Part shown: one piece after another, positions 15,292-22,964 of the stretch
Position numbering within the stretch: the stretch's first letter is position 1
How the letters are laid out: each line of letters starts with the position of its first letter
NCBI RefSeq assembly: GCF_002198735.1
Contig: NZ_MWLO01000071.1
Span: 1-32,186 of the forward strand
DNA: 32,186 nt
Reading direction: 5' to 3'
Origin: Ideonella sp. A 288
Lineage (GTDB): Bacteria > Pseudomonadota > Gammaproteobacteria > Burkholderiales > Burkholderiaceae_C
The notes under the pieces: generated by a model
Database searches by the model: none
Seen by the model: the letters and a program-made list of their open reading frames with translations, nothing else
Told to the model about the DNA's origin: nothing
Made by a program: the position numbers and the translations under genes

Positions 15292-17103
15292 ATGGACACC
15301 CGAGTGCACCCCGCCCGTGAACGCCTGCTGCACGTGCGCGAGGCCCTGGCCCGCCACGGCGTGCAGGCACTGCTCGTGCCGTCGGCCGACCCGCACCTGT
15401 CGGAATACCTGCCCGGCCATTGGGCCGGGCGCGAGTGGCTGTCGGGCTTCACCGGCTCGGTGGGCACGCTGGCCGTCAGCGCCGAGTCGGCCGCCCTCTT
15501 CGCCGACAGCCGCTACTGGGTGCAGGCCGAGCGCGAGCTGGACGGCAGCGGCATCGAGCTGGTGCGCATCCCCACGGCCGCGGCCACCCACCACATCGAC
15601 TGGCTGGTGCGCCAGGTGCCGCGCGGCGGCAGCGTGGCGGTGGACGGCCAGGTGCTGGGCCTGGCGGCGGCCCAGCAGTTGCGCGGCGCGCTCGACAGCG
15701 CCGGCGTGGCGCTGCGCACCGACCTGGATCTGCTGGCCGAGGTGTGGCCCGACCGCCCCGCATTGCCCGCGGCCCGCGTGTACGCGCACGCCTCGCCGCA
15801 GGTGGTGCAGTCTCGCAGCGCGCGGCTGTCGCAGGTGCGCGAGGCGATGGCGCGGCATGGCGCCACGCACCACTTCGTGTCCACCGTCGACGACGCCGCC
15901 TGGATCACCGCGCTGCGCGGTGCCGACGTCGACTACAACCCGGTCTTCCTGTCGCACCTGCTGCTGACGCTGTCGGGCGCCACGCTGTTCGTCGGCGGCG
16001 GCAAGGTGCCGGCCGGCCTGGCCGGCGAACTGGCCGCCGACGGCGTGGCGCTGGCCGACTACGGCCAGGCCGCCGCCGCGCTGGCGGCGCTGCCCTCGGG
16101 CAGCGTGCTGCTGGTCGACCCCAAGCGCATCACGCTGGGCTTCCGGCAGTGCGTGGCGGCGGGCGTGCGCGTGGTGGAGGCCATCAACCCGAGCACGCTG
16201 CTCAAGAGCCGCAAGGGCGGCGCCGAGGCGGCCTTCATCCGCGAGGCGATGATCGAAGATGGCGCGGCCATGTGCGCGTTCTATGCGTGGTTCGAGGCCG
16301 CGCTGGCCCGTGGCGAGCGGATCAGCGAGCTGACGGTGGACGAGCGCCTGTCGGCCGAGCGCGCGAAGCGGCCCGGCTTCGTGGGCCTGAGCTTTTCCAC
16401 CATCGCCGGCTTCAACGGCAACGGCGCGCTGCCGCACTACCGCGCCACGCCCGAGTCCTACGCCTGGATCGAGGGCGACGGCCTGCTGCTGATCGATTCG
16501 GGCGGCCAGTACCTGGGCGGCACCACCGACATCACGCGCGTGTGGCCGATCGGCACGGTCGGCAATGCCCATCGGCGCGACTTCACGCTGGTGCTCAAAG
16601 CCACGATGGCGCTGTCGCGCACGCGCTTCCCGCGCGGCACGCCGGGGCCGATGCTCGACGCCATCGCGCGGGCGCCGCTGTGGGCCGAGGGCCTGGACTA
16701 CGGCCACGGCACCGGCCACGGCGTGGGTTATTTCCTCAATGTGCACGAGGGCCCGCAGACCATCAGCAAGGCCATCCCCGAGCCGGTGATGGCGATGGAG
16801 CCGGGCATGGTCACCTCGATCGAGCCGGGCCTGTACCGGCCGGCGCAGTGGGGCATCCGCATCGAGAACCTGGTGCTCAACGTGCCGGTGGCCACGGCCG
16901 AGAACGATGCCTTCGGCGCGATGCTGGATTTCGAGACGCTCACGCTGTGCCCGATCGACACCCGCTGCATCGAGCGCGACCTGCTGCGCGACGACGAGGT
17001 GGCCTGGCTGAACGCCTACCACGCCATGGTGCGCGAACGCCTCGCGCCGCGGGTAGCGGGCGAGGCGCTGGCCTGGCTGGAGCGGCGCACGCACCCGCTC
17101 TAG
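15292..17103 (+). CDS. Xaa-Pro aminopeptidase (M24B), long three-domain form
   Basis: This 603-residue cytosolic metallo-aminopeptidase removes N-terminal residues that precede proline. It has two creatinase-like N-domains (about 1-140 and 150-310), the pita-bread M24 domain (about 315-535) and an M24_C tail. The five metal ligands are all visible: D402 (LIDSGG), D413 (TTDITR), H476 (GTGHGVGY), E511 (IEPGLY) and E525 (RIENLV). This length matches the eukaryotic-type aminopeptidase P1 branch rather than the shorter E. coli PepP. The ATG has GGAG eight bases upstream. It is a single gene. A strong hairpin lies between its stop and the convergent chemoreceptor gene. Confidence 0.95.
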   Translation: MDTRVHPARERLLHVREALARHGVQALLVPSADPHLSEYLPGHWAGREWLSGFTGSVGTLAVSAESAALFADSRYWVQAERELDGSGIELVRIPTAAATHHIDWLVRQVPRGGSVAVDGQVLGLAAAQQLRGALDSAGVALRTDLDLLAEVWPDRPALPAARVYAHASPQVVQSRSARLSQVREAMARHGATHHFVSTVDDAAWITALRGADVDYNPVFLSHLLLTLSGATLFVGGGKVPAGLAGELAADGVALADYGQAAAALAALPSGSVLLVDPKRITLGFRQCVAAGVRVVEAINPSTLLKSRKGGAEAAFIREAMIEDGAAMCAFYAWFEAALARGERISELTVDERLSAERAKRPGFVGLSFSTIAGFNGNGALPHYRATPESYAWIEGDGLLLIDSGGQYLGGTTDITRVWPIGTVGNAHRRDFTLVLKATMALSRTRFPRGTPGPMLDAIARAPLWAEGLDYGHGTGHGVGYFLNVHEGPQTISKAIPEPVMAMEPGMVTSIEPGLYRPAQWGIRIENLVLNVPVATAENDAFGAMLDFETLTLCPIDTRCIERDLLRDDEVAWLNAYHAMVRERLAPRVAGEALAWLERRTHPL

Positions 17104-17123
17104 ACGGCGGCGCGAGCGGCGGT

Positions 17124-17148
17124 GGCCGCGCGGCGCTGCCGCGTGGCC
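17124..17148. terminator. Hairpin between convergent genes (bidirectional terminator)
   Basis: GGCCGCGCGGC, loop GCT, GCCGCGTGGCC makes an 11-bp stem with one G-T wobble (an A-C mismatch on the other strand). It sits between two genes that converge (stops at 17103 and 17150). There is no T-tract, so it may act with Rho or by blocking readthrough both ways. Confidence 0.5.
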
Positions 17149-17149
17149 G

Positions 17150-18934
17150 TCAGAAGGTTTCCCAATCGCCGCTGTCGGCGCTGGCGGCTGCGGTCGAGGC
17201 GGGCGCCGGCGTCGCAGCGGGCCGCGGGGGTGCCTGCGTGTCGGTGCCGCGCGGTGCGGCGGGCCGGGTGGCCGCCTTGGGCGGCGTGGCGGGTCGGGTC
17301 GTGGCGGCTCGGGTCATGGAGGACTTCGGCGGCGGGGCCTTCGGGCGTGCGGCCGGTGCCGCCACGGCGGTCGACTGGCCCGCCTGGTGGCCCGCCAGGT
17401 GGCCCAGGTCGAAGGCCGAAACCATGTGGGCCAGGCGGGCGGCCTCGTCGCGCAGGCTCTCGGCGGCAGCGGCGCTCTGCTCCACCAGCGCGGCGTTGCG
17501 CTGCGTCATCTGGTCGAGCTGCACCACGGCGCCATTGACCTGGCCGAGGCCCTGGCTCTGCTCGCTGGTGGCGGCGGAGATCTCGCCGATCACGTCGGTC
17601 ACGCGCTGCACGCTGGCCACGATCTCGACCATGGTGGCACCGGCGTCCTGCACCAGGCGCGCCCCGGCTTCCACCTTGCCCACGCTGGCGCCGATCAGGC
17701 TCTTGATCTCGCGCGCCGCCTCGGCGCTGCGCTGGGCCAGCGAGCGCACCTCGCCGGCCACCACGGCAAAGCCGCGGCCCTGCTCGCCGGCGCGGGCCGC
17801 CTCGACGGCGGCGTTCAGCGCCAGGATGTTGGTCTGGAAGGCGATGCCGTCGATCACGCCGATGATGTCGGCGATCTTCTTGGAGCTGGCGTTGATCTCG
17901 TCCATCGTGTGCACCACCTGCGACACGACCTCGCCGCCGCGCTGCGCCACCTGCGCGGCGCTGGACGCCAGTTGGTTGGCCGTGGCCGCGGCATCGGCGC
18001 TCTGGCGCACGGTGCCGGTCAGCTGCTCCATCGAGCTGGCGGTCTGCTGCAGGCTGCTGGCGGTCTGTTCGGTGCGCTGGCTCAGGTCCTGGTTGCCCGA
18101 GGCGATCTCGGACGACGCCGAGCCGATCGACACCGACGCCTGCTGCACGCCGCGCAGGGTGTCGCGCAGTTGCCGCACCATCGAGCCGAGCGCGCGCATC
18201 AGGTCGCCCAGTTCGTCGCTGGCGTCGCTGTGCGGCTGCTCGTCGAGCCGCCCTTCGGCCACGCGCTGCGCGGCGCGCGAACCCGCCGCCACGTCGGCCA
18301 CCAGGCGGCGCTGGATGGCCCAGGCAAAGGCCAGCGAGCCGGCGGTGGCCAGCAGCCCCACCAGGCCGATCGCCAGCGCGATGCGGTCGGCTTCGGTCTG
18401 CAAGGCCGTGGCCTGCGCCGTGGCGTGCCGCTGGCTGGACTGCTGCAGGTCGGCCAGCAAGCTGCCGACGGTCTTGAAGTTGGCGTCGGCACCCTGCATC
18501 GCGGCCACGCCGGTGTTGGGGTCGACGGTGGCCAGGTCGATGGCGTTGTCGGCGTCCTTCTTGTACTTGCCCAACAGGTCGATCAGGCGGTTGAAGCCGG
18601 CGCGTTCGTCGTCGGGGGTGCCGGCTTCGGCGGCATGCGCCTTGAAGTGGTCGACCAGCCCGTTCAGGTCCTTGGTCTGCTGCTCGAGCAGGGCCTTCAC
18701 GGCCTTGTCGTCCATCGACGAGACGATGGCCATCGAGCGGTACAGCCGGGTGTGCGCCGTCGCCAACGTGGCCTGGTGGGCGGCCAGCGACTGCTGATCG
18801 TCGCGGGCCGCGGCCTGGGCCGCCGCTACGCGCTCGAGGGACCAGTGAGAGCCCCACAGGGACGCGCCGAGCACGGCCACCAGCAAGGCACCGCTCACCA
18901 CGGGTGCCAGCATGAGTTTCAGACGCAGTTTCAT
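17150..18934 (-). CDS. Methyl-accepting chemotaxis protein with DWETF tail
   Basis: This 594-residue chemoreceptor has TM1 at about residues 8-28 and a periplasmic four-helix-type domain at about 29-188. TM2 lies at about 190-212, followed by HAMP at about 213-265. A long coiled-coil signalling domain contains the highly conserved tip '[20 protein letters not shown]', which contacts CheA and CheW. A proline/alanine-rich linker of about 80 residues follows, and the last residues are DWETF. This resembles the NWETF pentapeptide that binds CheR and CheB in E. coli Tar and Tsr. ATG at 18934 has AGGAAGG upstream. It lies 50 bases after the sCache gene and probably shares its promoter. Confidence 0.95.
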   Translation of the reverse strand: MKLRLKLMLAPVVSGALLVAVLGASLWGSHWSLERVAAAQAAARDDQQSLAAHQATLATAHTRLYRSMAIVSSMDDKAVKALLEQQTKDLNGLVDHFKAHAAEAGTPDDERAGFNRLIDLLGKYKKDADNAIDLATVDPNTGVAAMQGADANFKTVGSLLADLQQSSQRHATAQATALQTEADRIALAIGLVGLLATAGSLAFAWAIQRRLVADVAAGSRAAQRVAEGRLDEQPHSDASDELGDLMRALGSMVRQLRDTLRGVQQASVSIGSASSEIASGNQDLSQRTEQTASSLQQTASSMEQLTGTVRQSADAAATANQLASSAAQVAQRGGEVVSQVVHTMDEINASSKKIADIIGVIDGIAFQTNILALNAAVEAARAGEQGRGFAVVAGEVRSLAQRSAEAAREIKSLIGASVGKVEAGARLVQDAGATMVEIVASVQRVTDVIGEISAATSEQSQGLGQVNGAVVQLDQMTQRNAALVEQSAAAAESLRDEAARLAHMVSAFDLGHLAGHQAGQSTAVAAPAARPKAPPPKSSMTRAATTRPATPPKAATRPAAPRGTDTQAPPRPAATPAPASTAAASADSGDWETF

Positions 18935-18984
18935 CGGGGCCTTCCTGGGCGAGCGGACGCGGCGCTGGACGCGTCTAAATCGGG

Positions 18985-19458
18985 TTACTTGTAGACGCCG
19001 CCGCACACGGCGGTGTCTTCGACCTTCTCGCAGTACATGCTCTTCGGCTCGATCTTCTTGGTCACCGGGTTGGTGAACTTGTAGTCCTGCCAGAAGCTGC
19101 CCTTCGATTGCGCCAGTTCCACCCGTTCCTTGACGAAGGCCTTGCCGTCCACGTCCTTCAGGTCGATCAGGTTCTTGCCGATCATCTTCTCGTTGGCGCC
19201 GTGCGCACGCACCGTGCCGTCCAGGGCATAGACCACCAGGTACAGGTCGCGGTCGGTGAACTGGCCCTGCTTGTTGCTGATCTCGGCATAGCCCTTGTCC
19301 TTGCCGTTGGCCTTGATGAAGGCCACGCCCTTCTTGACCATGGCGGTGGCCTCGGTCGTGGTGGCGTTGCCGGCGGCCTGGGCCATGGTGGCGGCCAGGC
19401 CCAGGGAGGCCAGGGCCACGGCAGCCGCCAGGCAATGGAAGCGGATCGAGAGGTTCAT
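18985..19458 (-). CDS. Periplasmic single-Cache (sCache_2-like) protein
   Basis: This 157-residue exported protein has a signal peptide ending near residue 28 (MAQA). One Cache sensor fold follows, typified by '[20 protein letters not shown]', '[16 protein letters not shown]' and 'GSFWQDYKF'. There is no membrane helix after the signal. Two cysteines near the C-terminus ([13 protein letters not shown]) could form a disulphide. Stand-alone Cache proteins like this are usually linked to ligand sensing. It is cotranscribed with the chemoreceptor (50-base gap), so it may be a soluble ligand-binding partner for it. The ATG has a CGGAGA ribosome site, and a sigma-28-like promoter lies upstream. Confidence 0.88.
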   Translation of the reverse strand: MNLSIRFHCLAAAVALASLGLAATMAQAAGNATTTEATAMVKKGVAFIKANGKDKGYAEISNKQGQFTDRDLYLVVYALDGTVRAHGANEKMIGKNLIDLKDVDGKAFVKERVELAQSKGSFWQDYKFTNPVTKKIEPKSMYCEKVEDTAVCGGVYK

Positions 19459-19486
19459 GTGCGGGTCTCCGAAAGGGTGTCAACGG

Positions 19487-19513
19487 ATATCGAGCCCTTG
19501 GCGCCGAACTTGA
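19487..19513 (-). promoter_or_regulatory. Sigma-28 (FliA)-like promoter of the sCache-chemoreceptor operon
   Basis: On the minus strand TCAAGTTC (19506-19513) is followed after 11 bases by CTCGATAT (19487-19494). Compared with the E. coli FliA consensus TAAAGTTT-N11-GCCGATAA, 6 of 8 and 5 of 8 bases match with exact spacing. It lies 28 bases upstream of the ATG at 19458, as expected for a motility/chemotaxis operon. Confidence 0.62.
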
Positions 19514-19577
19514 GACCACCGCCCGACGCAGGAGGGCCGTGGTCGTGATTCTTCGGCGGCGACCGGCGGCGCCAAGG
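19496..19577. repeat. Inverted repeat with 10-base arms in a divergent promoter region
   Basis: CCTTGGCGCC at 19496-19505 and its exact reverse complement at 19568-19577 are 62 bases apart. The first arm lies in the spacer of the sigma-28-like promoter and the second is before the ROK gene. It could be an operator pair; chance is also possible in this GC-rich DNA. Confidence 0.35.
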
Positions 19578-19641
19578 CCGGATCAGCGGCACGCGGACCC
19601 GCCAGTTCGTCGCCGTCGACCGACCTGCTAGCCTTCCGGCC

Positions 19642-20589
19642 ATGAGCACCGACCACCCCACGACGCCCAGCGCGGCCATCGGCATCGACCTGGGCGGCAC
19701 CAAGATCGAGGCCGTGGTGCTCGACCCCGCCGGACAGGTGGCCTGGGGCCGGCGCATCGCCTCGCCGTCGCAGCGCTACGACACCCTGGTCGAGGCCATC
19801 GCCGGCCTGGCCGAGGCCGCGCTGGCTTCGCCCGTGGGGGCTGGCGCCACCATCGGCCTGGGCACCCCCGGCAGCCTGACGCCCGAGGGCCTGGTGAAGA
19901 ACGCCAACACCACCTGCCTGAACGGCCGCCCGCTGCAGCGCGACCTGAGCGCGCGCCTGGGCCGGCCGGTGCGGGTGGCCAACGATGCCAACTGCCTGGC
20001 GCTGTCCGAAGCCACCGACGGCGCCGGGGCCGGCGCGGGCGTGGTCTTCGCCGCCATCCTGGGCACCGGCACCGGTGCCGGCATCGCCGTGGACGGCCGC
20101 GTGCTCACCGGGCCCAACGGCCTGGCTGGCGAGTGGGGCCACAACCCCTTGCCCTGGCGCCAGCCCGACGATCCCTGGCCGGCCTGCTACTGCGGCCAGT
20201 CGGGCTGCATCGAGGCGCTGGTCAGCGGCCCCGCACTGGCGCGCGACCATGCCCAGCGCACCGGCGCGTCGCTCACCGCGGAGGCCGTGGCCCAGGCCGC
20301 GCGGCAGGGCGACGCCGCGTGCACCGAGACGCTGGCGCGCTGGCACCACCGGCTGGCGCGCGCTCTGGCGCAGGTGATCAACACGCTCGACCCCGACGTG
20401 ATCGTGCTTGGCGGTGGCCTGTCGCGCATCGACAGCGTCTACCGCGAGGTGCCGGCGCTGTGGGACCGCTGGGTCTTCTCCGGCGGCCTGAAAGACCCCG
20501 TGCGCACGCCGCTGCGGCCGGCCCGGCATGGTGACGCCTCGGGCGTGCGCGGTGCCGCCTGGCTCTGGAAAGGAACGTTCCCGCGATGA
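19642..20589 (+). CDS. ROK-family sugar kinase (fructokinase/N-acetylhexosamine kinase type)
   Basis: This 315-residue ATP-dependent kinase phosphorylates a hexose or amino sugar. The ATP phosphate loop DLGGTK starts at residue 16 and the catalytic Asp is D115 (NDAN). The ROK zinc site is complete with H167 (EWGHN), C182, C184 and C189 (CYCGQSGCIE). The lack of an N-terminal DNA-binding domain makes it a kinase, not a repressor. The substrate, fructose, glucose or N-acetylglucosamine, cannot be settled from sequence. The start has no strong ribosome site. It is coupled to a small downstream gene by ATGA overlap and is divergent from the sCache operon. Confidence 0.93.
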   Translation: MSTDHPTTPSAAIGIDLGGTKIEAVVLDPAGQVAWGRRIASPSQRYDTLVEAIAGLAEAALASPVGAGATIGLGTPGSLTPEGLVKNANTTCLNGRPLQRDLSARLGRPVRVANDANCLALSEATDGAGAGAGVVFAAILGTGTGAGIAVDGRVLTGPNGLAGEWGHNPLPWRQPDDPWPACYCGQSGCIEALVSGPALARDHAQRTGASLTAEAVAQAARQGDAACTETLARWHHRLARALAQVINTLDPDVIVLGGGLSRIDSVYREVPALWDRWVFSGGLKDPVRTPLRPARHGDASGVRGAAWLWKGTFPR

Positions 20590-20888
20590 CCCCCGACGAA
20601 CTCGACACCGCGCTGGACCAGCTGCGCGCCGGCCGCGCCGACGTGGCCCGGCTGGCCGCCGACCTGCGCGCCACCGCGGCCGACTGGCCCGGTCTGCCGG
20701 CGCGCTATGGGCAGGTGCTGGAGCACCTGCTGGCACCGCTGGAATCGAGCGCGCTGTTCCAGGAGGAGAGCTGTTCGTTCAGCGCCGCCGACCTGGCCGA
20801 CCAGCTGGCGCAGTGGCTGCGGCTGGCCGAGGCGGCAGCGCCGCGGCCCGCTACATCTGCCGGAACAGGTGCAGGTAGCTGCGGCTGA
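20586..20888 (+). CDS. Small hypothetical protein coupled to the ROK kinase gene
   Basis: This is a 100-residue, mostly helical, cytosolic-looking protein of unknown family. Support for it being real comes from a good ribosome site AAGGAA about 10 bases before the ATG and a 4-base overlap with the ROK kinase stop. The last 38 bases overlap the end of the convergent LytTR regulator gene, so its final residues (a Gly/Ser/Ala-rich tail) may be a by-product of that overlap. It is probably translated with the kinase. Confidence 0.55.
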   Translation: MTPDELDTALDQLRAGRADVARLAADLRATAADWPGLPARYGQVLEHLLAPLESSALFQEESCSFSAADLADQLAQWLRLAEAAAPRPATSAGTGAGSCG

Positions 20889-21642
20889 CCGGCAGGGTCT
20901 CGGGGCGGCCCACCAGGTGCAGGTCGGCCGTCTCGTTGGGACCGCGCGTCACCTGCTCCACCTGCCGCAGGTTGACGATCACCGAGCGGTGCACCTGCAC
21001 GAAGCACGACGGGTCGAGCTCGTCCACCAGCTCTCGGATGGGCTTGCGGATCAGCGCCTCGCCGCCGGTCCAGGCCACCAGGGTGTACTTCTCGTCCGAG
21101 CGCAGGTAGGCCACCTGGTCCACCGGGATCAGGCGCAGCGTCGAACCCACCGAGGCCTTGATCCACTGCAGCCAGGGCGCGCCGGTGGCCTGCACGCGCA
21201 ACTGGCGCGCCACGCGCTCGAGCACCGCGTCCAGGCGGCCGGCCTCGGCCGGGTCGGCCGCGGCGCCGGGCTCGGCGGCCAGCCGCTGCTGCAGCCGCGA
21301 CACGGTGGCCTCGAGCCGGCCGGGCTCGAAGGGCTTGACGAGATAGTCGACCGCCCCCTGCTCGAAGGCCTGCACCGCGTATTGCTCGTAGGCGGTGACG
21401 AACACGGTGAGCGCCCGCCCGGCGATCGCGCGGCCGGCCTCGATGCCGTTCATGCCGGGCATGTGCACGTCCAGGAACACCACCTGCGGCGCCTCGCGCT
21501 CGAACAGTTCCACCGCCTCGCGGCCATTGCGTGCCTGCGCCACCACCCGCAGCGCCGGCCACAGCCGGGCCAGGTGGGTCTGCAGGTGCTCGCGCAGCAG
21601 CGGCTCGTCGTCGACGATCATCGCGGTGGCGTCGGGGCTCAT
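20851..21642 (-). CDS. LytTR-family response regulator (AlgR/LytR type)
   Basis: This 263-residue regulator has a receiver domain at about residues 5-120, with acidic pair D11/D12, phospho-site D58 and K103 in DYLVKPF. A linker follows, then a LytTR DNA-binding domain (about 160-263), with segments such as 'DQVAYLRSDEKYTLV' and 'FVQVHRSVIVNLRQV'. The last residues are 'SRSYLHLFRQM'. The start overlaps the kinase gene's stop by four bases (ATGA). The pair resembles LytS/LytR or AlgZ/AlgR systems, which control cell-surface or exopolysaccharide genes. The target is not known. Confidence 0.95.
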   Translation of the reverse strand: MSPDATAMIVDDEPLLREHLQTHLARLWPALRVVAQARNGREAVELFEREAPQVVFLDVHMPGMNGIEAGRAIAGRALTVFVTAYEQYAVQAFEQGAVDYLVKPFEPGRLEATVSRLQQRLAAEPGAAADPAEAGRLDAVLERVARQLRVQATGAPWLQWIKASVGSTLRLIPVDQVAYLRSDEKYTLVAWTGGEALIRKPIRELVDELDPSCFVQVHRSVIVNLRQVEQVTRGPNETADLHLVGRPETLPVSRSYLHLFRQM

Positions 21643-22784
21643 CGGCGGGTCTCCTCGGCGGGCAGGACGATCTCGGCGCGCACGCCGTGCGGGGCCTGCG
21701 GCTGCAGATCGACCCGCGCGGCCGCGCCGTACACGCCCTGCAGCCGCGCGCGCAGGTTGGCCAGTCCGGTGCCGGCGCTGGGCACCGGCGCGGCACCGGG
21801 CACCGCCGCCGGGCCGACCGCTGGTGGCCGCCGTGCCGACAGGCCGACGCCGGTGTCGGCCACCCACAGCCGCAGGCCGCCGCCGGGCTCGGCCCGGGCG
21901 CCGACCTCGATCTCGCCACCGTCCTCGGCCGGGTCCACGCCATGGCGCACGGCGTTCTCCACCAGCGTCAGCAAGGCCATCGCCGGCACGCGGCGCGAAT
22001 CGAGCCCGTCCGCCACGTCCAGGCGCCAGCGCAGGCGGTCGGGCATGCGCAGGTGCATCAGCTCGAGGTAGGCGCGCACGAGGGCCAGTTCGTTGGCGAG
22101 CGTTGGCAGGCCGCCGTCTTCGTGCAGCCGCGGCAGCGCGGCGCGCAGGTAGGCGATCAGGCTGCGCAGCACCTCGGGCGCGCGCGGCGAGCCGGTCTCG
22201 ACCAGCGCCTGCACGTTGGCCAGCGTGTTGAACAGGAAGTGCGGCTCCACCTGTGCCGTCATCACCGCCAGCCGCGCGTCGAGCGCCTGCCGCGCCTGCT
22301 GGCTGCGCTGCAGTTCGAGTTGCAACGCCAGCGTGCGGGCCTCGGCCTCGCGCTCGCGCACCTGGGCGCCGAGCGCCAGCACCAGGCCGACGATCAGCGC
22401 GCTGCCGGCGATGTACAGGAAACCCGCCACCCGGCCCGGGTTCTGCACGATGGCGCCCACATCGCCGCCGGTGGACATCAGGTAGACCAGCGAGGTGGCC
22501 AGCGGCGCCATCAGCCCCACCGCCAGCGCCTGCGCCAGCCAGCGCGGCAGCAGCGCCTGGTGCCAGTGCCCCGCCACCGTGAAAGCCAGCAGCAACAGCA
22601 GCGCGACGAACACGGTGCGGCCGAAGACCACCACGAAGGGCGGCGCGAAGATCGGGTTGAGCAGCACCGCCACCACCAGCGCCAGGCCGATGGCCCAGGC
22701 CACGCGGGCAGCGCTCAGCGAGCGCAGGCTGCCCGACGAGCCCTGGCCGGGCTCGGGCATCGATGGGGCCTGCGACGGCGTCAT
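21639..22784 (-). CDS. LytS/AlgZ-type sensor histidine kinase
   Basis: This 381-residue membrane kinase has about four membrane helices at about residues 27-140. The HisKA_7TM-like phospho-acceptor H182 lies in QVEPHFLFNTLANVQALV, and an ATPase domain contains 'ENAVRHGV', 'DTGVGL' and 'GTGLANLRARL'. The periplasmic loops are too short for a large ligand domain, so sensing is likely through the membrane or by a partner. The first ATG has no ribosome site; one at residue 9 is possible. It is the first gene of the two-gene unit with the LytTR regulator. Confidence 0.92.
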   Translation of the reverse strand: MTPSQAPSMPEPGQGSSGSLRSLSAARVAWAIGLALVVAVLLNPIFAPPFVVVFGRTVFVALLLLLAFTVAGHWHQALLPRWLAQALAVGLMAPLATSLVYLMSTGGDVGAIVQNPGRVAGFLYIAGSALIVGLVLALGAQVREREAEARTLALQLELQRSQQARQALDARLAVMTAQVEPHFLFNTLANVQALVETGSPRAPEVLRSLIAYLRAALPRLHEDGGLPTLANELALVRAYLELMHLRMPDRLRWRLDVADGLDSRRVPAMALLTLVENAVRHGVDPAEDGGEIEVGARAEPGGGLRLWVADTGVGLSARRPPAVGPAAVPGAAPVPSAGTGLANLRARLQGVYGAAARVDLQPQAPHGVRAEIVLPAEETRR

Positions 22785-22850
22785 GGCCGCACGATAGCGG
22801 GCCGCGGCGCGCGTTCCAAGGGCCCGACGCCGGGTTTGCGACGAACGACG

Positions 22851-22910
22851 GCCGGCACGCCGCGGACGGCGGTGGCGCGGGCCGACACGCCGCGAACGGC
22901 GGTGGCGCGC
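22851..22910. repeat. Tandem duplication of a 30-base unit with a hairpin in each copy
   Basis: Two adjacent 30-base units, 22851-22880 and 22881-22910, are identical at 27 of 30 positions. Each contains CGCCG-CGRA-CGGCG, a 5-bp hairpin with a 4-base loop. It lies between the metalloprotease stop and the kinase start, all on the minus strand. It could be a terminator-like or processing signal, or a remnant of a short repeated element. Confidence 0.6.
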
Positions 22911-22964
22911 GCCGCGCGGCAGCGTCTGGCCGGCGCCTGCCGACCCAGGCTCAACGCCCGGCGG

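Noticed and set aside
15420-18797. An 1125-codon plus-strand open frame across the aminopeptidase and chemoreceptor region
   Set aside because: It is a shadow frame in GC-rich DNA: it covers two well-supported genes in other frames, and its product is Arg/Gly-rich with no family.
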